NCBI GenBank assembly: GCA_016926875.1
Contig: JAFGNU010000040.1
Span: 1-64,000, forward strand
Source: Anaerolineae bacterium
Lineage (GTDB): Bacteria; Chloroflexota; Anaerolineae; Aggregatilineales; Aggregatilineaceae
Reading direction: 5' to 3'
DNA: 64,000 bases
Part shown: positions 26,942 through 33,209 of the stretch, piece after piece
Layout of the letters: every line of letters starts with the position of its first letter
Numbering within the stretch: position 1 is the first letter of the stretch
The notes under the pieces: model-generated
The model's database searches: none
Told to the model about the DNA's origin: nothing
The model's input: only the letters and a program-made list of their open reading frames with translations
Program-made: the position numbers and the translations under genes

Positions 26942-27211
26942 ATGGCAAAACGAGCCGACCAAAACGGCAAAAAGAAGAAAAAGCGCGTGATCGTTTTTTC
27001 CACGCCAACCTGCCCGCACTGCACGACCGCCAAGCGCTATCTACGCCAGCGGGGCGTGCGGTTCCGTGACGTGGACGTGAGCAGGGATGCTGCCGCCGCG
27101 CGTGACATGGTGCGCCGCAGCGGCCAGCAGGGCGTCCCGGTGATCGACATCGGCGGGCGGATCGTAGTGGGCTTCAACCGGGTGGAAGTAGACCGGCTGC
27201 TTGACCTGTGA
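26942..27211 (+). CDS. Glutaredoxin-like protein
   Basis: An 89-residue thioredoxin-fold protein with the active site CPHC (about 25-28), cis-proline GVPVI (about 64-68) and G-F at the GSH-type binding edge (VVGFNR). A basic tail KKKKKR precedes the first strand. GAGGGA lies just before the ATG. It follows the sigma/anti-sigma pair by 120 bp and may be part of its regulon. Whether glutathione, another low-molecular-weight thiol or thioredoxin reductase supplies electrons is unknown. Confidence 0.87.
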   Translation: MAKRADQNGKKKKKRVIVFSTPTCPHCTTAKRYLRQRGVRFRDVDVSRDAAAARDMVRRSGQQGVPVIDIGGRIVVGFNRVEVDRLLDL

Positions 27212-27222
27212 CCCTGGACTAT

Positions 27223-27260
27223 TAAGCAGGCGGTCCGAAACCAGACCGCCTATCTGCTTA
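27223..27260. terminator. Hairpin between the glutaredoxin and FGE-like genes
   Basis: AGGCGGTC (27228-27235) pairs with GACCGCCT (27244-27251), extended by outer TAAGCAG/CTGCTTA. No T-run follows, so it is a structural call between convergent genes. Confidence 0.45.
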
Positions 27261-27329
27261 TCTGAAACGGGTTAATTACTTTTCATTCCGCACCTGCGGC
27301 ACCGCTTGAGGGTATCAGTTTTCGATGTT

Positions 27330-28184
27330 TTACGCTGATGGCATAGTGAAACATACGCGAAAACCTAGACTGTCGTATGCGGCATCTGGAAAATCCATGT
27401 TTCGCATAGCCACCCGCGCATCTTCATCATCCATGCGCCAGGTTCCTCCCCGCACAACCCGAGCGCCTTTAGCACCAAAATTTTTGATTTCATTCGCTGC
27501 GAGATGCTTATACGGATTGGTCCATGCTGAAAGACACCATTCTACCACGTTGCCAGCCATGTCCAGCACCCCATAGGGCGATGCGCCAGCAGGGAAACTG
27601 CCCACCGGGGTTGTTTGCTTGCGGTATTTTCCGCCTGTAAGTCTGCTTTCATCAATATTGGCGTATCCAACTTGATATTCATTACCCCACGGATAAATGC
27701 GTCCGTCGGTGCCGCGCGCTGCTTTTTCCCATTCGGCCTCGATGGGCAGGTGTACCGGCCAATCTTGCACGTTATCAAGTGCATACTCGCCTTTTAACCG
27801 ATGTGACAACCATCGGCAAAAAGCCATGGCTTGATACCAATTGACGTGTTCTCGGGGATGGTTGGGGATTTTCCATTCCTGTTCGAAAGGCTGCCTAAAT
27901 TCTTGCCCTAACCCCTGCCACCAGCGATCATCGCCAATTCCATCTTCCGCATCAATGAAAACCTGGAACTGCGAGTAGGTAATCGGGTATTTAGCGATGG
28001 CGAAAGCGGGCAAAGTTACTTTGTGTAAATTCGGCTCTGTATCCCTGGCCCGCTTATCTTTTTGACGTTCAGAACCCATCAAGAATGGCCCGGCAGGTAC
28101 TTCGCACCACTCAAAAGGTTCACCAATAATGTTACACACATAAATAGCAGACTCTTCCAAGCGTGATGGTTTCTTTTTCAGCAT
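27330..28184 (-). CDS. Formylglycine-generating-enzyme (SUMF1/FGE-sulfatase) family protein
   Basis: A 284-residue protein with the FGE-sulfatase fold: FEWCEVPAGPFLMGS, YPITYSQFQVF, HVNWYQAMAFCRWL, LPIEAEWEKAARG, YPWGNEY, GNVVEWC and the C-terminal RVVRGGTW...SLGFRVCF. True enzymes convert a Cys in sulfatases to formylglycine using two cysteines. I do not see the canonical RV.RGGSW..C..YCRSAxR pair (here GGTWRMDDEDARVAMRNMD), so a non-catalytic or sugar/lectin-like role is likelier. ATG 28184 is chosen for GGGAGGA eight bases upstream. The gene is visibly less GC-rich than its neighbours, a possible sign of transfer. Confidence 0.75.
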   Translation of the reverse strand: MLKKKPSRLEESAIYVCNIIGEPFEWCEVPAGPFLMGSERQKDKRARDTEPNLHKVTLPAFAIAKYPITYSQFQVFIDAEDGIGDDRWWQGLGQEFRQPFEQEWKIPNHPREHVNWYQAMAFCRWLSHRLKGEYALDNVQDWPVHLPIEAEWEKAARGTDGRIYPWGNEYQVGYANIDESRLTGGKYRKQTTPVGSFPAGASPYGVLDMAGNVVEWCLSAWTNPYKHLAANEIKNFGAKGARVVRGGTWRMDDEDARVAMRNMDFPDAAYDSLGFRVCFTMPSA

Positions 28185-28209
28185 GATACATTCCTCCCTC
28201 AACTAAGTG

Positions 28210-28230
28210 CGCTGCTTTGCGCAAGCAGCG
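28210..28230. terminator. Hairpin between the rhodanese and FGE-like genes
   Basis: CGCTGCTT (28210-28217) pairs perfectly with AAGCAGCG (28223-28230). The tail is only weakly T-rich. Confidence 0.3.
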
Positions 28231-28267
28231 TTGTTGCTCGACCGAAAGCCATTCAAATGGTAGATGG

Positions 28268-28696
28268 CTAGGGGACAATCATCGGCAGGTCGGCCTGCTG
28301 CCAGGCGATGACTCCCCCCCTGATCTGGTAGACGTGCTGATAGCCCAGGGAGATCAGATCGATGGCAGCTTCCTGGCTGCGATTGCCGTTTCTACAGATC
28401 ACATAGATATCGGCTTCTTTGGGGAGTTCATTGGGAGCGCGGCGCTTGATATCGCCCAGCGAAATCAGGGTTGAGCCATACGGGTAGCCGGTGTTCCATT
28501 CGTCCGGCTCGCGCACGTCCAACAGGATGGCATTATCACTGCTGCTAATGCGCTCGTAGGCGGTTTTGGGATTGAGCGTTTTGTAGGTGGCGGCCTTGTT
28601 GTTGCTTTTGGCGTCGTCGGTGCTGCCGCAGGCGACAGCCGTCAAGGCAAGTAACGTGACCAGGATCAGGATAAAAAACAGGTTGCGCTTTGCCAT
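28268..28696 (-). CDS. Rhodanese-domain lipoprotein
   Basis: A 142-residue lipoprotein. The signal peptide ends in LTAVAC (Cys23). The rhodanese domain (about 40-140) has LLDVREPDEW and the active-site loop CRNGNRS, whose Cys would carry the persulfide. It should work outside the membrane in sulfur transfer or thiol redox. GAGGGAA precedes the ATG. Its neighbours are unrelated. Confidence 0.88.
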   Translation of the reverse strand: MAKRNLFFILILVTLLALTAVACGSTDDAKSNNKAATYKTLNPKTAYERISSSDNAILLDVREPDEWNTGYPYGSTLISLGDIKRRAPNELPKEADIYVICRNGNRSQEAAIDLISLGYQHVYQIRGGVIAWQQADLPMIVP

Positions 28697-28732
28697 ATGG
28701 TTCCCTCGTTGGAGATATGAATACCAGGCTTA

Positions 28733-29704
28733 TTAAAGCTCGGAATCGGGAGCGTACCGGGACACGATCTGCCCGTCACAGTGCTCGCCAGCGGGTATCA
28801 CGGCCCGGTTGAGCACAACACTGTTACGCACCACCGCTCCCTGGCCGACAGCAGCGCCCGACTCCAGGTATACATGCGGGCCAATGTGGGCGCCCTGGCC
28901 AACGCTGACGTTGGGGTCGATACGGACGGGCGGGATGATATACACAGAGCCGGGAATCTCGCTCAAGATGTGGGTATCACGGCCCTGTTCCAGGAAATGC
29001 CGGTTGATAGCCAGCAGGTCCGATCCGCCGGTGAGATGCAGCCGCCAGTCGGTTTGGACGGCGCCGACCCGCCCGCCGTCATGCAAGTACGCCTGGATGC
29101 CGCTGACAATCTCGCGTTCCCCGCGTGGAGAGACTTCTACCTGGGGCAAATAGTCGAGAAAGCGCCGGGAAAAGGCGTAGAGCATGATGCCCGCCCACGA
29201 GCCGCGCGGGGCTGCCGGTTTTTCCTCGATGGCGATGACGTGATCGCCGTTCAGGATGACATCCGACGATTTACGAATTACATCTGGAGTAGCCGGGAGC
29301 AGGCTGAGAACCACATCCTGATCGGGATTGCTGTTGGCCTGGGCCAGCAGGGCTTTGACATGTTCGGGGGATGTCAGATTGTCGACGGATGACAGCAAAA
29401 ACGGCCCGTCGATATATGGGGCGGCCAGCAGCAGGGCGTCAACGGTGCCGGTGGGAATAGACTGAAGTGCAAACCGGACTTCGGTGTCCGGGTGCCACGA
29501 ACCGCTCAGGTACGATGCAACCGCGCCCTCGTTCTCGCCTACGACTACTATAAACTGCCGGATGCCCGCCTCGCGCATGTGGTCCATGACACGGGCGACA
29601 ATCGGTTTGCCGAGGATAGGGAGCATAGATTTGGGACGGTCTTTGGTGAGTACGCCGAGCCGCGAACCGTGCCCGGCTGCCAGAATCACCGCTTGTTGGA
29701 TCAC
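28733..29704 (-). CDS. Sugar-phosphate nucleotidyltransferase with left-handed beta-helix
   Basis: A 323-residue GlmU/RmlA-like enzyme. The N-terminal nucleotidyltransferase domain starts with LAAGHGSRLGVLTKDRPKSMLPILGKPI and carries the second-metal region SSVDNLTS (about 100-110). The C-terminal 60 residues form hexapeptide repeats (VSVGQGAHIGPHVYLESGAAVGQG). It should activate a sugar-1-phosphate to an NDP-sugar for envelope glycans. Start codon is GTG. The leader carries two hairpins. Confidence 0.85.
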   Translation of the reverse strand: MIQQAVILAAGHGSRLGVLTKDRPKSMLPILGKPIVARVMDHMREAGIRQFIVVVGENEGAVASYLSGSWHPDTEVRFALQSIPTGTVDALLLAAPYIDGPFLLSSVDNLTSPEHVKALLAQANSNPDQDVVLSLLPATPDVIRKSSDVILNGDHVIAIEEKPAAPRGSWAGIMLYAFSRRFLDYLPQVEVSPRGEREIVSGIQAYLHDGGRVGAVQTDWRLHLTGGSDLLAINRHFLEQGRDTHILSEIPGSVYIIPPVRIDPNVSVGQGAHIGPHVYLESGAAVGQGAVVRNSVVLNRAVIPAGEHCDGQIVSRYAPDSEL

Positions 29705-29729
29705 GATGCCGGGTATCCTTTCCGGTGAA

Positions 29730-29771
29730 AGCCAGCATCGTGGCTGGCTATGTGCAACCCTGTCACAGGGT
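29730..29771. repeat. Two leader hairpins before the nucleotidyltransferase gene
   Basis: AGCCAGC/GCTGGCT (29730-29736 with 29743-29749) and ACCCTG/CAGGGT (29757-29762 with 29766-29771) lie between the promoter and the GTG start. No known riboswitch is recognised. Confidence 0.4.
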
Positions 29772-29795
29772 ATCAGGCTGGATTATGACAGGGGG

Positions 29796-29801
29796 ATTAT
29801 A
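29796..29801 (-). promoter_or_regulatory. -10 element for the nucleotidyltransferase gene
   Basis: The minus strand reads GATATAATCC, about 90 bp before the GTG start. The -35 region is weak. Confidence 0.4.
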
Positions 29802-29866
29802 TCACGATCCGGGCATTGGGGTAGAGTGGGCCTTTTGGCCCATAGCACCAAAGCGTCAGGTTCTGC

Positions 29867-29872
29867 TATACT
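29867..29872 (+). promoter_or_regulatory. Extended -10 element (TGC-TATACT) for the HEAT mini-protein
   Basis: TGCTATACT lies about 48 bp before the ATG, the same extended -10 form seen at the T-box promoter. Confidence 0.5.
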
Positions 29873-29919
29873 GGAAAGCGGAAAGGTGAAAGGAGTTACC
29901 GAGCAGGTAAGAGGTGCAT

Positions 29920-30150
29920 ATGACTATGTCGTCGACAACCGAGCGTGTGATCGCTTACCATATCGCGCGGTTAAGGGACAAAAACCCACAGGTGCGCATT
30001 GAATCGATCCAGGAATTACTCCTGCTGGAAGCGACAGAAGCGTTCGATGCGCTGGAAGAATTGTTTCGGAACGATCCGGATAACGGGGTCCGCAAAGCAG
30101 CCCAGCACGCCGGGCGCGTGTTGTATCTAAAAATAAACCGGCGTCAGTGA
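29920..30150 (+). CDS. HEAT-repeat mini-protein
   Basis: A 76-residue helical protein. Two HEAT-like helix pairs are visible (IARLRDKNPQVRIESIQELLLLE and DALEELFRNDPDNGVRKAAQHAGRVL). Such small HEAT proteins act as protein-binding adaptors, and no partner is evident. ATG 29920 is used in place of GTG 29914 because GAGG lies five bases upstream. Confidence 0.7.
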   Translation: MTMSSTTERVIAYHIARLRDKNPQVRIESIQELLLLEATEAFDALEELFRNDPDNGVRKAAQHAGRVLYLKINRRQ

Positions 30151-30199
30151 CGCCGGGCGCATAAATCCATATCCACCCCTGCGCAGCAGGGACAAATGT

Positions 30200-30246
30200 C
30201 TTCAGGGGTTCCGCTGAACCCATTGATTTCGGCGGAACCCCTGAGG
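30200..30246. terminator. Long inverted repeat between convergent genes
   Basis: Two 19-base arms (30200-30218 and 30228-30246; core CAGGGGTTCCGC) pair almost fully around a 9-base loop. It fits a bidirectional terminator, though no T-run follows on either strand. Confidence 0.5.
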
Positions 30247-30256
30247 CCTTACGGTG

Positions 30257-31324
30257 CTAGTCTTGCTGGTCTTCGACCGCGCTCCAGGCCAGGTCCTCGA
30301 ATTGCCCAACGTACTCCGCAGTCAGGAAATCGGCGTAGTCTTCATGCCCCTGAAGATAGTAGCCGAAGAAGGCAGTGGTGAAGTGATTGTAGATGGCCTG
30401 GACGTTCTTATCCTCACCTGGCTGCAAGTGATCCACTCCAATGAGCGAGAGCAAATAGTTGTCCGTGGCTCCCAGATGCTCATGTATAAAGACGGCATCA
30501 CGTTCATAATCACACAACGTATCTGCCGTATTGCCGATCAACAGTGTAGGCACAGTGGCGGTGGCTAACCCCCGCGTGCCATACAGTGATGCATAACACG
30601 GCGCAATGGGCACAACTGCGCGAATGCGTTCGTCGGCAGTGGGCGGCCAGAGTTCCCCGGCAGTTACTGGTCCATATTGCTCACGGTACGCGATGATATC
30701 GTCCCAGTAATGGCAAGTCCAATCATCGAGCTCTTCTTCAGCACACATAGCGACGTGATACACCGGATCGACCCTGGTGCCGTTGACCATCAACGCTGTC
30801 GTGCCCCCGGACGAGTACCCTGTGACGCCGACCATGTTCGTATCCATCATGCCGGTCAGACTCCCCTCGTCCAACGTGGAAAACTGGCCCAGCATATACA
30901 GAATATCCAACGGACGGTGGATTAGATTGGGCCAGGGAGGGTTATCGTTGTGATCGGCAGACACGACCACAAACCCATACGATGCCAGATGCGGACCGGC
31001 ACCCAGGGTGTTACTAGCATTTCCTCCCATATAGTGCGAGTATAGAATCAATGGATACGGTGCGCCGCTTTTGTCCGGTGTTGCATCATACTCAGGCATC
31101 AAATACGAGGATCGTCCAGCGTCGGCGGGATACCAGATCATGACATACAACTCGCGTCCCTGCTGGTCTTCGTCCACAAACTCCATGGTGAGCACCCCAA
31201 CCCCATACGGACCCTGGGCAGCCAGCGGCAGGGATTCAGGTTCTTGAGCCAGAGCCGGGTTTGCCAGGCCAGCCAGCATCACAACAGGGACCAACACAAT
31301 ACCGAGCATACGTAACCGTCTCAT
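30257..31324 (-). CDS. Secreted alpha/beta hydrolase (PAF-acetylhydrolase/dienelactone-hydrolase-like)
   Basis: A 355-residue exported hydrolase. The signal peptide (about 1-27) ends near NPALAQ. The fold is typical: YPLILYSHYMGG (oxyanion region), nucleophile elbow GYSSGG (about 165), PTLLIGNTADTLCDY (acid region) and a late DHLQPG (His). Family members cleave short esters or act as cutinase/lipase-like enzymes. ATG 31324 replaces the track start because GAGGG lies eight bases upstream and the signal peptide starts there. Confidence 0.8.
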   Translation of the reverse strand: MRRLRMLGIVLVPVVMLAGLANPALAQEPESLPLAAQGPYGVGVLTMEFVDEDQQGRELYVMIWYPADAGRSSYLMPEYDATPDKSGAPYPLILYSHYMGGNASNTLGAGPHLASYGFVVVSADHNDNPPWPNLIHRPLDILYMLGQFSTLDEGSLTGMMDTNMVGVTGYSSGGTTALMVNGTRVDPVYHVAMCAEEELDDWTCHYWDDIIAYREQYGPVTAGELWPPTADERIRAVVPIAPCYASLYGTRGLATATVPTLLIGNTADTLCDYERDAVFIHEHLGATDNYLLSLIGVDHLQPGEDKNVQAIYNHFTTAFFGYYLQGHEDYADFLTAEYVGQFEDLAWSAVEDQQD

Positions 31325-31364
31325 CGTTAAGCCCTCTTCGCTATAAGTATCAGTTGATAATCCC

Positions 31365-31370
31365 ATTATA
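31365..31370 (-). promoter_or_regulatory. -10 element for the secreted hydrolase
   Basis: The minus strand reads GCTATATAATGG, about 40 bp before the ATG. A weak CTGACG -35 lies 15 bp upstream. Confidence 0.4.
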
Positions 31371-31461
31371 TAGCAACTTGCAGGGCGTCAGGCTTACAGA
31401 TAGATTACGTGCGGTCCGAGGATGCCGTGTAGGCTAAAGGCAGCCGTGTTGTGAATCCACC

Positions 31462-31562
31462 CCAGCCGGTTTCTGGCATTTCCCTTGTTTGCTTGATCGC
31501 CGTTATACTTTCATGCGTGTAAAACGTGTTATGAGCGCACGGTCGCGCAGGGGGAAAAAACG
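31462..31562 (+). repeat. Duplicated promoter/leader, copy 1
   Basis: About 100 bp upstream of the first WD40 gene recur upstream of the second (33108-33209). The conserved blocks are CAGCCGGTTTCTGGCATTTCCC and TATACTTTCATGCGTGTAAA with the same internal spacing. TATACT at 31504-31509 is the likely -10; the -35 is weak. The short ORF in this leader is not conserved, so the leader is non-coding. Confidence 0.7.
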
Positions 31563-32975
31563 ATGTTAGACAAAGCGAATCAGCCGCAGGACCAGGAGAA
31601 GCCGCAAGTCTTCGCTGTGAACAAGAACCTCGGTGACAAATGGACATTCAACCGGCGAGACTTCATCACGGCAGCCACGGCGGCGATGGCTGCGGGGGCG
31701 CTGGCCGGGTGTAGTGGGGAGAAATCGGAATCGGAGTACGCCTCGTACAAGACACCCGCCGCGCCTTATGTGCCCACACCTGCGAGCGTTGAAGGCTACT
31801 GCCAGCAGCAAATATCAGCGCATCTTGGCCCAGTTAGGACTCTGGCTGTCTCACCGGACGGGACCATCCTAGTATCAGGCAGCGATGACAAGACCATCAA
31901 GCTGTGGTCACTGCCGGGAGGGGAGCTGCTGCACACGTTGGAAGGCCATGCTGATGGTGTCACTTCAGTGGCGATCAGCCCGGATGGCACGCTGGTGGCA
32001 TCGGGGAGTGAGGATGATACGATCAAGCTGTGGTCGCTGCCGGAGAGGGAACTGCTTCACACGTTGGCAGGCCACCCTGATGATGTCACCTCCGTAGCAA
32101 TCAGCCCGGATGGGACGCTGCTGGCGTCGGGCAGCAGAGACGCCACGATCAGGCTGTGGTCGCTGCCGGAGGGCGAACTGCTCCATACGCTGGAAAGCCG
32201 TGTAGGTTCCACCTCAGTGTCGATCAGCCCGGATGGGGCGCTGTTGGCGTCGGGAAGTCTGCTCGACACGATCGAGCTGTGGTCGCTGCCGGAGGGGGAG
32301 CTGCTGCACACGTTGGAAGGCCATACTGATTTTGTCTACTCAGTGTCGATCAGCCCGGATGGGGCGCTGCTGGCGTCAGGAGGTTGGGATGACACGATCG
32401 AGCTGTGGTCATTGCCGGAGGGGGAGCTGCTCCACACGTTGGAAGGCCATACTGATTCTGTCCACTCAGTGGTATTCAGCGCGGACGGAGCGCTGCTGGC
32501 GTCGGGAAGTTGGGATACCACGATCAGGCTGTGGACGCTGCCGGAGGGCGAACTGCTCCACACGTTGAAAGGCCATCGTGTTTATGTCGCCTCAGTGGCG
32601 ATCAGTCCAGACGGGACGCTGCTGGCGTCGGGGGGCCTGGATAATGCGATCAGGCTGTGGTCGCTGCCGGAGGGGGAACTGATATCCTGCCTGCTGGATC
32701 CGGAGACGCCGCTGCCTGATGACATTCTGGATATTGAACTGGAAACGGGTACCAGAGTAACCCTGCCCTGCGGGGCGCCGATTCCGAAGGGCGCGACGTG
32801 TATCTGCAACTGTGTGGCGGCTCATGTTTATGGCCCAACCTGCGGCTGCGTAGGACACCGCAGCGAAGCGACCTGTTCCTGTGATAAAGTATGTACGTGC
32901 GACACAGTTTCGACTTGCAGTTGTGATTCCAAAAGCAGCGGCGGCAGCGGCGGCCACTACTGGCACCCGAACTGA
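31563..32975 (+). CDS. Tat-exported WD40 lipoprotein with Cys-rich tail, copy 1
   Basis: A 470-residue protein. A long polar N-region leads to a twin-arginine signal (FNRRDFI) with hydrophobic core and lipobox LAGC, so export by Tat and lipid anchoring are likely. About residues 85-385 hold seven 42-residue WD40 repeats ending in LWSLPEGELLHTLEGH-type strands, enough for one propeller. After the LDIELETG linker, the last 70 residues contain 12 cysteines, mostly CxC pairs (CICNC, CGC, CSC, CTC, CSC), a GSGG linker and the terminus HYWHPN. Tat export suggests folding, perhaps with metal, before export. Function unknown. A tandem paralogue follows. Confidence 0.85.
   Translation: MLDKANQPQDQEKPQVFAVNKNLGDKWTFNRRDFITAATAAMAAGALAGCSGEKSESEYASYKTPAAPYVPTPASVEGYCQQQISAHLGPVRTLAVSPDGTILVSGSDDKTIKLWSLPGGELLHTLEGHADGVTSVAISPDGTLVASGSEDDTIKLWSLPERELLHTLAGHPDDVTSVAISPDGTLLASGSRDATIRLWSLPEGELLHTLESRVGSTSVSISPDGALLASGSLLDTIELWSLPEGELLHTLEGHTDFVYSVSISPDGALLASGGWDDTIELWSLPEGELLHTLEGHTDSVHSVVFSADGALLASGSWDTTIRLWTLPEGELLHTLKGHRVYVASVAISPDGTLLASGGLDNAIRLWSLPEGELISCLLDPETPLPDDILDIELETGTRVTLPCGAPIPKGATCICNCVAAHVYGPTCGCVGHRSEATCSCDKVCTCDTVSTCSCDSKSSGGSGGHYWHPN
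31845..32690 (+). repeat. Tandem 126-bp WD40 coding repeats, copy 1
   Basis: Seven units of 123-126 bp share long identical stretches such as CTGTGGTC(G/A)CTGCCGGAG and ATCAGCCCGGATGG, so the repeats have been homogenised at DNA level. Confidence 0.8.
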
Positions 32976-33023
32976 TCCGGATGGCCGTGCAAACTGGCTT
33001 CTTTATCCCGCCCTTGATAGCGG

Positions 33024-33059
33024 AAGCGGGTATCTCCCCGGTGATGCCCGCTTGTTGTT
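33024..33059 (+). terminator. Terminator after WD40 copy 1
   Basis: AAGCGGGTATC pairs with GATGCCCGCTT (33024-33034 with 33043-33053), followed by GTTGTT. It is the duplicate of the hairpin at 34681. Confidence 0.6.
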
Positions 33060-33060
33060 C

Positions 33061-33090
33061 CAGGCGTTCCTCAACCGCCTGGCGGCTGGC
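33061..33090 (-). pseudogene. Relic of the valS 3' end
   Basis: These 30 bp match 34740-34769, the valS C-terminus, at 29 of 30 positions and would encode ASRQAVEERL. About 22 bp of the true valS end are missing between terminator and relic. It marks the edge of the tandem duplication. Confidence 0.75.
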
Positions 33091-33107
33091 GCGTTTTTCG
33101 AGCCGGT

Positions 33108-33209
33108 CCAGCCGGTTTCTGGCATTTCCCCTGTCCTTCTGATCTCGGTTATACTTTCATGCGTGTAAAACGTGTTATGAGCGCACGGTCACGCAGGGGA
33201 GGAAAAACG
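33108..33209 (+). repeat. Duplicated promoter/leader, copy 2
   Basis: This matches 31462-31562, with TATACT at 33150-33155 and the same spacing from TTCTGG (33 bp). It ends in the ribosome-binding site GGGGAGGA. Confidence 0.7.

Noticed and set aside
33159-33209. 17-residue N-terminal extension of WD40 copy 2
   Set aside because: The same leader in copy 1 is broken by a stop, so it is not coding; ATG 33210 has the ribosome-binding site.
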